Shown piece by piece: positions 7,938-17,175 of a stretch of DNA of 64,000 nt. The translations under genes were made by a program, and so were the position numbers. The notes under the pieces are model-generated. The model saw only the letters and a program-made list of their open reading frames with translations, ran no database searches and was not told where the DNA came from. Position 1 is the first letter of the stretch. Each line of letters opens with the position of its first letter. The DNA is from Ferrovibrio terrae_A. GTDB taxonomy: Bacteria > Pseudomonadota > Alphaproteobacteria > Ferrovibrionales > Ferrovibrionaceae. The stretch spans positions 1-64,000 of the forward strand of contig NZ_CALSAN010000006.1 of NCBI RefSeq assembly GCF_943372915.1, written 5' to 3'.

Positions 7938-8621
7938 TCAAGGGTGGAGAGCCGGAGTTCCGAACAGCATCTCATGCGCCCACAAGATTAAGCCATAAAG
8001 CACTGCTGAAACTAGAATATTGCCCATTCCGACATCCTGCCAGCGCAGTCGCACGCGGCCCTGCAGCACCGCGGCCAGCGGCATGATCGAGGTTCTTTCG
8101 ATAAACCTTTGCCATTCCTCGCCAAACTGGGCTGCCCGTTTGCGGTCGATCGAATACATCCCGTTCACCGCGGTGACCAGGATCGCGCCGGCCAAGAGCC
8201 AGTGGGCCAGGTCACCATTGGCGATCATGTGAGACACCGCCCACAGGCTGAACGCCCAGAGCATCGGATGCCGGGTGATGCGGGTGAAGCCACGCACCGG
8301 CAGAGGTCCCTTCAGCACCATGTCGGGGCCCGCCAAGGTGGGGCTGCTGGGTCGCAGGCTGCCAACCAGTAGCAGAAGAGCGATCGGCATCACCAAGAGC
8401 GGCGCCAAAGCAACCACAGACGTGGTCGGCCAGAATTCGATATAAGGCGCCTCGCGATAGGTCCAGATCAGCAGACCAAGGCTGCCCGCACTCAAGACCG
8501 AGAACAACCCTCGGTAGGCAGGCAAGCCCAGCCGGCTGACCAGCCGGGGCCGCAGTGGGCCGGCCAGGACCAGGTGCAGCAGCACCCAGCCCAGAGCGGC
8601 AGCAGCGAGTGCAATCATCAC
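7938..8621 (-). CDS. NnrU-family membrane protein
   Basis: A 227-residue protein with about six membrane helices. The NnrU/isoprenylcysteine-methyltransferase-like core is recognisable by GFTRITRHPMLWAFSLWAVSH near 114-134. NnrU proteins were named from nitric-oxide-metabolism loci and their biochemical role is unsettled; the RHP motif resembles phospholipid methyltransferases. The start overlaps the stop of the Sel1-repeat gene by four bases. A short stem with a T-run overlaps its 3' end (about 7924-7949) and may terminate the unit. Confidence 0.8.
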   Translation of the reverse strand: MMIALAAAALGWVLLHLVLAGPLRPRLVSRLGLPAYRGLFSVLSAGSLGLLIWTYREAPYIEFWPTTSVVALAPLLVMPIALLLLVGSLRPSSPTLAGPDMVLKGPLPVRGFTRITRHPMLWAFSLWAVSHMIANGDLAHWLLAGAILVTAVNGMYSIDRKRAAQFGEEWQRFIERTSIMPLAAVLQGRVRLRWQDVGMGNILVSAVLYGLILWAHEMLFGTPALHP

Positions 8622-10426
8622 TCATCCTCCCTTTCGCGCTTGATCGCCGCGGCAAGGCGCCGGGCGGTCTGCGCAGCACGGTCCAGGTCCGCCGGCGGCA
8701 GTCGGCTTTCAATGTAGCGGCGGTTCCCCCCTGCCTCGGCAATGCCGAATTCCTCGGCCAGCCGCAGGTAGGCCCAGGCCTGCACCGGATCGGCCGGCCG
8801 GCCATCACCCTGGAAAGTCATGTCGCCCAGCACAAAGAGTGCCTCGGGGTGGCCCTGGGCGGCGGCCCGTGCGAGCCAGCGCTGAGCGGCTGCAGGGTCG
8901 GCCGCACCGCCATCGCCAGCCGACAGCACCCGGGCATACTGGAACTGCGCGTCCGCGTTGCCGCGCTCGGCGCCGGCACCATACCAGCGCCGCGCCGCCA
9001 CCGGATCGGCCGGCACGCCCTCGCCGGCCTCGAGATAAGCGGCGTATTTGAAGGCGGCGGCGGCATGGCCATTCTCGGCAGCGCGGCGGAACCAGCTGAT
9101 CGCCGCCGGCAGATCCTTGGGCGTACCCTGCCAGCCCTGTTCCTGCCACAGCGCCCAACGAAACTGCGACGGAGCGTACCCCTGTTCGGCCTGTGCCGAG
9201 ATCAGCTTGCGGGCGCGCACCGCATCGGCCGGTCGGCCACGACCGCTGGCCAGGTAAGTGGCGAAATTGTTCACCGCGGCACCCTGCCCCGCTGCCGCAG
9301 CCTTTTCCCACCAGTCCATCGCGGTCTTCTGGTCAGCCGGGACGCCATCGCCGTTAAACAGCAGGGAGGCCAGCATGTTCTGCGCATCGGCCGATCCGGC
9401 CTCGGCGGCAACGCGCAGATAGGGCAGCGCCCCGGGCCGGTCGCGTGGTCCGCCCTCGGCACGATACAGCATGCGCCCCACCATCGCCGCCGCAGGCACA
9501 TGGCCCATCTGGGCGGCGCGCAACGCGGTCTGCCGGGCCTGCACCAGATCGGGCTGGCCAAGCACGCCATCTTCCTGCAGCTGGGCCAGATTGAACCAGC
9601 CATTGGCTTCGCCCAACTCACCAGCACGGGCAAACAGGACAGCCGCCTGCTTCGGGTCGCGCGTCATGCCAGTGCCGGTCAGGTAATAGCGGGCCAGCTC
9701 GTTGACGCCTTCGGCCAGGCCGGCATTGGCAGCACGCTGCGCCAGTGCCAGACCCCGTGCCGCCTCGACCTCGTTACGCCCCTCCAAGATCAGATAGGCA
9801 AGATAGGCCTGCGCATAAGGAATGCCGCCTGCGGCCGCCTCATCCAGCAGAGCCCGACCGCGCGCCAGGTCGGCCGGCAACAGATCGCCCTCAATCAGGA
9901 AACGACCGAGCCGATAGCGGGCATTCATAGCGCCCGCCGCCACGGCGCGTTCCAGCAGGGCCATCGCCTGTGCCTGCTCGGCCGGACGATAGGCGAGGAT
10001 CAGTTCAGCCAGGTTGGCCCAGGCCGCCGCCTCACCACGCTCGCCGGCCCGGCGCAGCGCCTGTTCCGCCGCCACCGGATCGGCCGGTCCACCGGCGCCC
10101 ACCGCCTGCATGAAGCCGAGACTGGCCAGCGCGCGGGGATGATCCTGCGCCGCGGCCTTGGCAAACCACGCCCGGGCCGTCGCATCATCCCGCCGTGTAC
10201 CGATGGAAAACTGGAAGGCGAGGCCAACCTGATACTGCGCCTCGGCCTCACCGGCTTCGGCCCGCTGCAGCAGGGCCGGCAGGCTGTCGACCGGGGCCGC
10301 AGAGGGGGCCTGTGGAGCGGAAAAGCGATCGCTGGGCCGCGCCAGAAGCTGAGGAGAAACCACTACGGCCAGGACAGAAACGGACATCGCCAGCAGGCTG
10401 GCGCGACGAAACAAACTCAAACGCAT
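8618..10426 (-). CDS. Exported Sel1-repeat (tetratricopeptide-like) protein
   Basis: A 602-residue protein with a signal peptide (residues 1-30, ending near LLARPSD) and about thirteen Sel1-like repeats of 34-38 residues. Each shows the A-x-x-W-F-x-x-A-A-x-x-G-H pattern, for example WFAKAAAQDHPRALASLGFM. Sel1 repeats form alpha-solenoids that scaffold protein interactions; the partner is unknown. The ATG at 10426 is two bases after the stop of the small upstream gene; a TTG at 10432 overlapping that stop is an alternative. It is coupled to nnrU downstream. Confidence 0.85.
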   Translation of the reverse strand: MRLSLFRRASLLAMSVSVLAVVVSPQLLARPSDRFSAPQAPSAAPVDSLPALLQRAEAGEAEAQYQVGLAFQFSIGTRRDDATARAWFAKAAAQDHPRALASLGFMQAVGAGGPADPVAAEQALRRAGERGEAAAWANLAELILAYRPAEQAQAMALLERAVAAGAMNARYRLGRFLIEGDLLPADLARGRALLDEAAAGGIPYAQAYLAYLILEGRNEVEAARGLALAQRAANAGLAEGVNELARYYLTGTGMTRDPKQAAVLFARAGELGEANGWFNLAQLQEDGVLGQPDLVQARQTALRAAQMGHVPAAAMVGRMLYRAEGGPRDRPGALPYLRVAAEAGSADAQNMLASLLFNGDGVPADQKTAMDWWEKAAAAGQGAAVNNFATYLASGRGRPADAVRARKLISAQAEQGYAPSQFRWALWQEQGWQGTPKDLPAAISWFRRAAENGHAAAAFKYAAYLEAGEGVPADPVAARRWYGAGAERGNADAQFQYARVLSAGDGGAADPAAAQRWLARAAAQGHPEALFVLGDMTFQGDGRPADPVQAWAYLRLAEEFGIAEAGGNRRYIESRLPPADLDRAAQTARRLAAAIKREREDE

Positions 10427-10428
10427 GC

Positions 10429-10692
10429 TCAATGCCTAATATCGAAAAGGGCGCGCCCCTGGGGCGTCAGTTTGCAGACCAGCCAGTCCGGTTTGATCGG
10501 GTTTTCAAACCACGGCTCGGCCCAGCCAGCCTTGATGCAGGATTCAATCGTATGGGTGCTGATCTGCTGGCCGTGTTCATCGAACAGCGGCAGCTTGCCG
10601 CCGGGCTGACGCAGACCGCGGCGCAGATAGCGCAGCTGTGCATCCGATGGCTTGCCCTGGTTCATGCGGACGAACCGGCTCGTATCGCCCAT
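10429..10692 (-). CDS. Small conserved-looking protein of unknown function, first gene of the Sel1/nnrU unit
   Basis: An 87-residue protein that I do not recognise. The ATG at 10692 was chosen for its AGGAGGGGG ribosome-binding site seven bases upstream; an in-frame extension to 10767 lacks one. It has no signal peptide or membrane helix. The sequence suggests a winged-helix-like fold (SDAQLRYLRRGLRQPGG, then ISTHTIESCIKAGWAEPW and KLTPQGRALFDIRH), as in small proteins with marR-like repeats whose C-terminus reads LTxxGR. It overlaps or abuts the Sel1 gene and likely shares its transcript. Confidence 0.65.
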   Translation of the reverse strand: MGDTSRFVRMNQGKPSDAQLRYLRRGLRQPGGKLPLFDEHGQQISTHTIESCIKAGWAEPWFENPIKPDWLVCKLTPQGRALFDIRH

Positions 10693-10801
10693 CGCCCCCT
10701 CCTGCTTTGGCCCATCAGCATAGGTTACCCGAGGGCCGGGCAGCAATCGCCCAATCAGGCATTCCACAGGGCGCTCCGGGGCATTTGCGAACGGCTTTCA
10801 T

Positions 10802-12526
10802 ATGGCTTATGGAGAGCCAGTGACCGACTCCGCCGCGCCAATCCTGGAACATTCGAGGCCAATGCCGCGCCTGCGTGGCCGCCATGGGCTGGTGTGGCTG
10901 GTATTTGCCTGCCTGGTCGCCCTGGTCATTGCCGCCCCGGTTTTTGCCATTCTGGTCAACCTCGCCCGGCCCGCAACAGAGGTCTGGCAGCACCTGATTT
11001 CCACCGTGCTGCCCGAGATGCTGCTGAACACAGTGCTGCTGATGATCGGGGTCGGGCTGGGCGCCATGGCGGTTGGCACCGGCTGTGCCTGGCTGGTCAC
11101 CATGACCGAATTTCCCGGCCGGCGTCTGCTGTCCTGGGCGCTGTTCCTGCCACTGGCAATGCCGGCCTATGTGAGCGCTTTCATATACAGCGACCTGCTG
11201 CAATTCGCCGGCCCGGTGCAAACCGGCTTGCGGCGGCTGTTCGGCTGGCAGCGCGGCGATTACTGGTTTCCCGATTTCATGTCGCTGCAGGGCGCCATCG
11301 CACTCTTCATCTTCAGCTTCTATCCTTACGTCTTCATGCTGGCCCGCGCCGCCTTCCTTGACCAGTCGGTCTGCGTGCTGGAAGTTGGCCGCACGCTTGG
11401 CCTGGGGCCATGGGCCCGCTTTCGCCGCATCGCGCTGCCACTGGCGAGACCGATGATCGCCGGCGGTGTCGCCCTGGTGCTGATGGAAACGCTGGCCGAT
11501 TTCGGTGCCGTCAGCTGGCTCGGCGTTCCTACCTTTACCACCGCGATCTATCGCACCTGGTTCGGCATGGGCGATGTCACTGCCGCGGCACAGCTCGCCG
11601 CCATGCTCCTGATCTTCGTGCTTGCCGTCGTCATGCTCGAACGCGCCGGCCGGCAGGCCAAACGCTTCCATCACACCTCGGCACGCACAAGGCCGTTGCC
11701 GCTGCGCCCATTGTCGGCACCGACCGCCACGCTCGCGATCCTGGCCTGCGCCCTGCCGATCCTGATCGGCTTTGCCCTGCCCGGCGGCTGGCTGCTGCAT
11801 CTGGCCCTCAATGAGGGCGATGGCTTCAGTATCAGCCGCCTCGCCGGCTTTGCTGCCAACAGTTTCGTTCTGGCGGGCATCGCCGCGGTGATCCTGATCG
11901 CAGTAGCGCTGGGCCTGGCTTATACCCATCGCCTGGTCCCAAGCCGCTTGGGCAACTGGATGATCCGCCTGGCCACCATGGGCTATGCGGTGCCCGGCTC
12001 CGTCATTGCCATCGGCGTGGTGCTGCCGCTGGCCGCCGTCGACCATGCCCTGAACGCACTGACTGGTTCCCTGTTCGGCAAGGGCCCCGGACTTCTGCTG
12101 AGCGGCACCGTGATCGCCCTGTTCTATGCCTATCTGGTGCGGTTCCTGGCGGTGGCCTTCAATACAGTGGATGGCGGCCTGCACCGAATCAGACCCAGCC
12201 TGGATCAGGCCGCCCGGGTACTGGGCGAAACCCCGCTGGGCGTGATCCGCCGGGTCCATGCGCCCCTGCTGCGCGGCAGCCTGCTGACCGCGGCCATGCT
12301 GGTTTTCGTCGATGTATTGAAGGAATTGCCGGCCACAATGATCGTGCGACCCTTTGATTTCGATACCCTGGCGGTTCGGGTCTACCAGCTAGCCAGCGAC
12401 GAACGGCTGGCCGAGGCATCGACCGGCGCCCTGATCATTGTGGCGGTGAGCCTCATTCCCGTAATCTGGCTGCATCATGTGGTGGCACGATCGCGTCCCG
12501 GCGAAAGTGAAACCGACGCAGCGTAA
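10802..12526 (+). CDS. Iron(III)-type ABC transporter permease (FbpB type, two membrane domains)
   Basis: A 574-residue inner-membrane permease with two tandem BPD_transp_1 domains (about 55-280 and 340-560) and roughly twelve helices, the FbpB/AfuB architecture. EAA-like loops occur at EVGRTLGLGPWARFRRI (about 196-212) and QAARVLGETPLGVIRRV (about 467-483). It would import Fe3+ with the binding protein encoded at 15862-16923 and an ATPase that is not in this window. A GTG at 10820, with GGAG just upstream, is an alternative start six codons in. It is divergent from the Sel1 unit. Confidence 0.87.
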   Translation: MAYGEPVTDSAAPILEHSRPMPRLRGRHGLVWLVFACLVALVIAAPVFAILVNLARPATEVWQHLISTVLPEMLLNTVLLMIGVGLGAMAVGTGCAWLVTMTEFPGRRLLSWALFLPLAMPAYVSAFIYSDLLQFAGPVQTGLRRLFGWQRGDYWFPDFMSLQGAIALFIFSFYPYVFMLARAAFLDQSVCVLEVGRTLGLGPWARFRRIALPLARPMIAGGVALVLMETLADFGAVSWLGVPTFTTAIYRTWFGMGDVTAAAQLAAMLLIFVLAVVMLERAGRQAKRFHHTSARTRPLPLRPLSAPTATLAILACALPILIGFALPGGWLLHLALNEGDGFSISRLAGFAANSFVLAGIAAVILIAVALGLAYTHRLVPSRLGNWMIRLATMGYAVPGSVIAIGVVLPLAAVDHALNALTGSLFGKGPGLLLSGTVIALFYAYLVRFLAVAFNTVDGGLHRIRPSLDQAARVLGETPLGVIRRVHAPLLRGSLLTAAMLVFVDVLKELPATMIVRPFDFDTLAVRVYQLASDERLAEASTGALIIVAVSLIPVIWLHHVVARSRPGESETDAA

Positions 12527-12570
12527 CCCGCCGGACAGACCGGGCCGGCGGCAGGCAGGATTTTAGGATT

Positions 12571-14127
12571 ATGGCGAATTCAGTCAGCGACATGCTTCTG
12601 CAGCAGGCCGGCATCGGCACCAATACCGATCCGGTCGCCGCCGCCAATGCCCTGGCTGGCCAGGGCGACCTCGATGGCGCGCAGCGCATCCTGCAGGATG
12701 TGCTGAAGCGTCTGCCCAGTCATGTGGAGGCCTGGTTCCGCCTCGGCCAGATTCATGCCCAGCGCGATGAGTTCAAGCCTGCCGTGCAGGCCTTCAAACG
12801 CGTGATCGGTCTGGCGCCAACAGCACCGGAAGGCTACGTGCATCTGGGCAACGCCTATCTGCGTAACGGACGCACCAACCAGGCCCTGCAGGCCTATCGC
12901 GATGGTCTGCTGTCAAACCCGACCTATGCCCTGCTGCATTTCAATGTCGGCGTCGCGCTCAAGCAGACCGGCGATCTGGCCGGCGCCATCGAGAGCTATC
13001 AGGCCGCGCTGAGCTTCAACCCCTCCTATGCGCAGGCCTATTTCAGCCTGGGCAACGCCTATCGCGAAAACAATCAGCTGCAGGAAGCCGAAGACACCTA
13101 CCGCCAGGCCCTCGCGCTGCAGCCCAATTATGCGGCGGCGCATGTCAATCTGGCCGGCCTGCTGACGATGCGGGAAGATTACCCCGCCGCAGCCGAAGCA
13201 GCCTTTGCCGCACTGCAGCTGTCGCCCGACCAACCCGATGCGCTGCGTACCCTGTCGCTGTCACTGCACAAGATTGGCCGCTATGCCGAGGGCGCCGAGA
13301 TTGCCGCCCGCGCGCTGGTCGTTTCGCCCAACGACACCATGCTGCAATACCATATGGGCGAGATGCTTTACGGCCTGGTACGCAACGGCGAAACCGCCAA
13401 GGCGCGGGAATATGCCGAACGCTGGAAAGCCGCCTTCCCCAATGATTCAGTGGCACAGCATATGGCTGCTGCGGTGCTGGGCGGCCAGGTGCCCGAGCGC
13501 GCCGGCGACGGCTATGTGCGCGAGACCTTCGACCGCTTCGCCAACGATTTCGAGAAAGTGCTGGGCGGCCTGGGCTATCGCGTGCCGGAACTGCTCTGCA
13601 CGGCCATCACGGATCAGTTGGCCGGGCGGACGGGTCTGACCGTGCTCGATGCCGGCTGCGGCACCGGGCTCTGCGCACCGTTCCTGCGGTCGGTATCGAA
13701 GACCCTGGTGGGCGTGGATCTCAGCGGCGGCATGCTGGCCAAGGCACAGGAGCGCAAGATTTACGATGCGCTGCATGAGGCTGAACTGGGCGCCTTCCTC
13801 GCGGCAACACAGGACCGTTACGACATCATCGTTGCCGCCGACGTCTTCTGTTATTTCGGCGCCCTGGCCCCGAGCTTCACTACGCTGGCCGCCAGGACCG
13901 CGCCGCAGGGCCTGTTCGGGTTCACCGTCGAGGCCATGCCGTTTGATGCCGGCAGCAACGATGGCTATCGCCTTGGCCCCACCGGGCGCTACCAGCATGA
14001 TGCCGGCTACGTGAAGGGCGCACTGCAGCAGGCCGGTTTCACCGTGATCAGCTTCGAAGATACCCATGGCCGCGAGGAAATGGGCCAGCCGGTGCCCTGT
14101 TTCATGGTGCTTGCCAAGCATGGCTGA
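12571..14127 (+). CDS. TPR-repeat protein with C-terminal SAM-dependent methyltransferase domain
   Basis: A 518-residue cytoplasmic protein. Residues about 20-290 contain seven or so tetratricopeptide repeats (e.g. VEAWFRLGQIHAQRDEFKPA, YVHLGNAYLRNGRTNQALQA). Residues about 310-515 are a class I methyltransferase with motif I VLDAGCGTGLCAPFL near 358-372 and GVDLSGGMLAKA just after. This corresponds to a known family described as predicted methyltransferases containing TPR repeats, of unknown substrate. It starts 45 bases after the iron permease stop and may be cotranscribed. The following gene begins 14 bases downstream. Confidence 0.82.
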   Translation: MANSVSDMLLQQAGIGTNTDPVAAANALAGQGDLDGAQRILQDVLKRLPSHVEAWFRLGQIHAQRDEFKPAVQAFKRVIGLAPTAPEGYVHLGNAYLRNGRTNQALQAYRDGLLSNPTYALLHFNVGVALKQTGDLAGAIESYQAALSFNPSYAQAYFSLGNAYRENNQLQEAEDTYRQALALQPNYAAAHVNLAGLLTMREDYPAAAEAAFAALQLSPDQPDALRTLSLSLHKIGRYAEGAEIAARALVVSPNDTMLQYHMGEMLYGLVRNGETAKAREYAERWKAAFPNDSVAQHMAAAVLGGQVPERAGDGYVRETFDRFANDFEKVLGGLGYRVPELLCTAITDQLAGRTGLTVLDAGCGTGLCAPFLRSVSKTLVGVDLSGGMLAKAQERKIYDALHEAELGAFLAATQDRYDIIVAADVFCYFGALAPSFTTLAARTAPQGLFGFTVEAMPFDAGSNDGYRLGPTGRYQHDAGYVKGALQQAGFTVISFEDTHGREEMGQPVPCFMVLAKHG

Positions 14128-14140
14128 TCCGGTCTGAGTG

Positions 14141-15442
14141 ATGCGGGTGCGCTTGCTGTTGCTGGTAGCCATTGGCGCCATGGCGCTGGTTGGCGGCATT
14201 GTCATTAATACCCTGCAGCCGGAATGGAGCCGCAAGCCGACCGTGACCGCCAGCCCGCAGACCCCGATCCACTACCGCTACATTCCCAATTACATTCCGG
14301 TATCGCCCTACAAGCGCGATATGAACGGACGCTTCCGCGTGGAACTGCAGACCCTGCGCGACCAGGTGATGGCGCTGCATCGCGATGGCCATGAACCGCT
14401 CTGCTCGACCCAGATCATGGGCGAGGCGCGCGACATGATGAATTACACCAACAATATCGAAGGCGTTCGCGCGCGGCTGGACGATTTGCGCGCCAGCCTG
14501 GCCGATCCGGACCAGGACCACGCCTTCAAGCAGTCGCCGGAGGACGGCTCCTGGGGCGGATGTTACAAGTCGTGGTATCTGCGGCTCGATGCCAGCGTCG
14601 ATCCGCTGAAGGAGCTGGTCGAGGCCGGCAAGACACCGGAATACCCGCTGCACTTCTTCGAGCCGGTCAACACGCCGGAAAAGATGCGCAAATACCTTGA
14701 GGGTCTGCTGGTCTCCGATGTGAAGGCCACCGGCATCGATAACCGCAAGGAACTGAACTACGCCATCACCAGCCTGGCGCAGCTGCTGTTCAAGCCGAAG
14801 GTGGCTGCGCTGTTGCCCGCCGGTACGCCGGTGGTGGAACTGGCCACAACCCTGAACGACTTCCTCGACAAGACGGCACAGAATCCCGAAACCGGTTTCT
14901 GGGGCGCCTGGTACATGATCGATGGCGAACTGAAAAAGACCAACGATCTCAGCATCACCTTCCATGCCATCAGCTACCGGCCCAACGACCCGCCGCATAT
15001 GCGCGAACTGGCCGATACGCTGTTTGCCATCCGCACCAGCCGCTATCCGTATGGCTGGCGCGACCAGGGCAAGCAGAACAACCATCATGCCTACGATGTC
15101 GCGCGCCTGCTACGCCGCGCCTGGCCCTATATGACGGCCGAGCAGAAGTCGCGTGCCACGGCAGAGCTGACCATCATGGTCGCGCGCTCGCTCAACGTGT
15201 CGATCCGGCCGGACGGCCATTTCGATGACGAGCCCTATGCCAGTCCGGCCGAGGCGTATTATTTCGGCGTGTCGTTCCTCGACGAGGTTGGATTCTTCCG
15301 CGCCAGCCGTCGGTTCTGGACGCCGCTGGAAGTGAGCGATTCCGAGTCATTGCGCAGCGTGATACGACAGCACTTGCTGAAAATGGATCAGCGCAATGCG
15401 ATGGTCACCGCCGCCCTACGCAAGCTGAACGCCGAAGACTGA
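14141..15442 (+). CDS. Uncharacterised membrane-anchored periplasmic protein
   Basis: A 433-residue protein with one N-terminal membrane helix (residues 3-22, no cleavage motif) and a large soluble domain likely in the periplasm. I do not recognise the family with confidence. The helical character, and motifs such as GFWGAWYMIDGELKKTNDLS and NNHHAYDVARLLRRAWPYM near 245-330, suggest an alpha-alpha barrel like those in glycan-processing or cyclase-like enzymes; that is inference. The ATG at 14141 follows a GTG one codon earlier. It is probably cotranscribed with the TPR-methyltransferase, 14 bases upstream. Confidence 0.65.
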   Translation: MRVRLLLLVAIGAMALVGGIVINTLQPEWSRKPTVTASPQTPIHYRYIPNYIPVSPYKRDMNGRFRVELQTLRDQVMALHRDGHEPLCSTQIMGEARDMMNYTNNIEGVRARLDDLRASLADPDQDHAFKQSPEDGSWGGCYKSWYLRLDASVDPLKELVEAGKTPEYPLHFFEPVNTPEKMRKYLEGLLVSDVKATGIDNRKELNYAITSLAQLLFKPKVAALLPAGTPVVELATTLNDFLDKTAQNPETGFWGAWYMIDGELKKTNDLSITFHAISYRPNDPPHMRELADTLFAIRTSRYPYGWRDQGKQNNHHAYDVARLLRRAWPYMTAEQKSRATAELTIMVARSLNVSIRPDGHFDDEPYASPAEAYYFGVSFLDEVGFFRASRRFWTPLEVSDSESLRSVIRQHLLKMDQRNAMVTAALRKLNAED

Positions 15443-15454
15443 GGCGGTCCGGCA

Positions 15455-15742
15455 TCAGTTGCGCGGTGCAGCCTGCCGCGCAAAATCCTTCACCCGCACA
15501 TCCAGCGTGTTGAGTCGGCCGTTCATTTCAGCCAGATCCCCGGCAATGATTTCGGTATCGGTTGCCAGTGAGGCCACCATGTTAACCGTCGCCGCCGTCA
15601 CCTTGTCGATGCTGGTATTGATGGCCTGGAAATCGCCCTGCTGCCCGCGGGCCGCATGCAGTCCGCCGATATAGCCCCCGATCAGGCCGCCGCCGAATGA
15701 AAACGACAGCAGTGCGGCGAGCGTGATTACGGTTCGGGTCAT
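15455..15742 (-). CDS. Small membrane-anchored protein of unknown function
   Basis: A 95-residue protein with an N-terminal hydrophobic helix rich in glycine (FGGGLIGGYIGGLHAARG, about 16-33). A heptad-like amphipathic segment follows (INTSIDKVTAATVNMVASLA and EMNGRLNTLDVRVKDF) that could form a coiled coil. A GGAGG ribosome-binding site lies six bases before the ATG. It is convergent with the preceding gene, with stops 12 bases apart. No family is recognised; a structural or periplasmic helper role is possible but not supported further. Confidence 0.6.
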   Translation of the reverse strand: MTRTVITLAALLSFSFGGGLIGGYIGGLHAARGQQGDFQAINTSIDKVTAATVNMVASLATDTEIIAGDLAEMNGRLNTLDVRVKDFARQAAPRN

Positions 15743-15807
15743 GACGGTCCTCCGGAAGAATCGGACCGCAGTTTATCCGATCCCCTGTTCCGTGCCACCG
15801 GCAACGG

Positions 15808-15833
15808 AAAAGGGCGGGGTTTCCCCCGCCCTT
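15808..15833 (-). terminator. Terminator of the iron-binding-protein gene
   Basis: A perfect 10-bp stem (AAGGGCGGGG at 15810-15819 with CCCCGCCCTT at 15824-15833) and a 4-base loop lies about 30 bases after the stop of the binding-protein gene. The T-tract on the minus strand is short, so termination may be partial. Confidence 0.6.
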
Positions 15834-15861
15834 CTGTCCGGTGCAGTTTCGGCCAGACCGG

Positions 15862-16923
15862 TTACTTCCAGCCAGCCCGATCCATCAGCTTCAGCGCATC
15901 TTCGTTGTTGCGACCGAAGACGGCGGCATTGATCTGGTCTTCCTTGAACTCCGCCCAAGAGGCGATCACCGGGTGCAGCGGCACATTGGCGATCACCGGG
16001 AATTCGTAGTTGCCCTTGGCGAAGTAATTCTGCGCTTCGGCAGAGGCGAGATACTCGAGGAACTTGATCGCATTCGCCTTGTTCGGCGCGTATTTGGCCA
16101 CGCCGGCACCGCTGACATTCACATGGGTGCCGCGATCGCCCTGGTTGGGGAAGATCACCGCCAGTTTGGCCACCACGGCCTTATCCTCCGGCTTGGCTGA
16201 ATTCAGCAGGCGCGCGAAATAATAGGTGTTCGACAGCGCTACGTCGCCCTCACCGGCCGCCACCGCCTTGATCTGGTCGGTGTCGCCACCCTTCGGCGCG
16301 CGGGCGAAATTCTCCACCACATGCCTGGCCCAGACCTCGGTTGCCGGTGCCCCCAGCGTGGCAATCATCGAGCCGACGATCGACTGGTTGTACACGTTGG
16401 TGGACGAGCGGATCAGCAGGCGGCCCTTCCACTTCGGATCGGCCAGATCCTCATAGCGGGTCAGCTCGCCCGACTTCACCTTGTCCTTGTTCACCACGAA
16501 GACGCGCGCGCGTTTCGAGAAGCCGAACCAGTATCCCTCGGCTTCGCGCAGATGCGCCGGGATCGCCTTTTCCAGTACGGCCGACTTGGTCGGCTGCAGC
16601 AGGCCATTCTGCTGCGCGCGCCAGAGCCGCCCGGCATCCACCGTGATCAGCACGTCGGCCGGGCTCTTGTCGCCTTCGGCGCGCATGCGCTGCAGCAGCT
16701 GATCCTCACCGGCTTCGATCCGGTTGATCTTGATGCCGGTCTTCTTGGTGAAGGTCTCGTACAGCGCCTCGTCGGTGTCGTAGTGGCGCGAGGAATACAG
16801 ATTCACCACCTTGTCCTGGGCCGTGGCAACCTGCGGCAGACCGAACACCGTGCTGGCCGCGAGCGCTCCCAACAGCACCAGGCGGCGCGAAGTTGTGGCG
16901 GAAATGGTGGTTTGCCGGCGCAT
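15862..16923 (-). CDS. Fe(3+) ABC transporter substrate-binding protein (FbpA/AfuA type)
   Basis: A 353-residue periplasmic iron-binding protein. The ATG at 16923 has GGAGG six bases upstream and gives a signal peptide with a twin arginine (TSRRLVLLGALA) ending near residue 36. The mature protein begins KVVNLYSSRHYDTDEALYE, the classic start of the FbpA/FutA group, in which His/Tyr residues help bind iron. VALSNTYYFARLL near 235-247 carries the Tyr pair expected for Fe3+ coordination. The permease is 3.3 kb away (10802-12526) on the other strand and the ATPase is missing here. A Fur-like box lies just upstream. Confidence 0.88.
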   Translation of the reverse strand: MRRQTTISATTSRRLVLLGALAASTVFGLPQVATAQDKVVNLYSSRHYDTDEALYETFTKKTGIKINRIEAGEDQLLQRMRAEGDKSPADVLITVDAGRLWRAQQNGLLQPTKSAVLEKAIPAHLREAEGYWFGFSKRARVFVVNKDKVKSGELTRYEDLADPKWKGRLLIRSSTNVYNQSIVGSMIATLGAPATEVWARHVVENFARAPKGGDTDQIKAVAAGEGDVALSNTYYFARLLNSAKPEDKAVVAKLAVIFPNQGDRGTHVNVSGAGVAKYAPNKANAIKFLEYLASAEAQNYFAKGNYEFPVIANVPLHPVIASWAEFKEDQINAAVFGRNNEDALKLMDRAGWK

Positions 16924-16946
16924 ATGATCCTCCAAAACGGGCTCTT

Positions 16947-16992
16947 GATAATGACTTTCACTCAAATTAGCACCAGCCCAGCCTGGCTGCAA
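16947..16992 (-). promoter_or_regulatory. Predicted promoter and Fur-like box of the iron-binding-protein gene
   Basis: On the minus strand, TTGCAG (16992-16987) and TAATTT (16969-16964) are separated by 17 bases, a sigma-70-like pair. Immediately downstream, plus-strand GATAATGACTTTCACTCAA (16947-16965) matches 12 of 19 positions of the Fur consensus. A short inverted repeat GTGAG-N7-CTCAC (16993-17009) lies just upstream of the -35. Iron control is expected for FbpA genes; whether Fur, Irr or RirA acts here is unknown. Confidence 0.4.
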
Positions 16993-17175
16993 GTGAGAGT
17001 AAAACTCACATAAATTTTATCCGCTCATCGCAACCATCAGCTGTCAAACCCGCCATAGACGCCACGGGCAAGCCCTCCAGTCCCGCCCCGACCAGCGCTT
17101 GATGGATCCAGGTATGGCCATTACAGGAAAGGATGAGGCCGCAAAAAACGGCTGATCAACCCGGGTGTCATCGCT

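Noticed and set aside
8555..10609. A 684-codon open frame on the plus strand
   Set aside because: It is antisense to the Sel1-repeat gene, whose repeats and signal peptide are clear.
10715..12259. A 514-codon frame on the minus strand opposite the iron permease
   Set aside because: Rich in Gln, His and Gly with no domain; the permease on the plus strand shows clear membrane helices and EAA loops.
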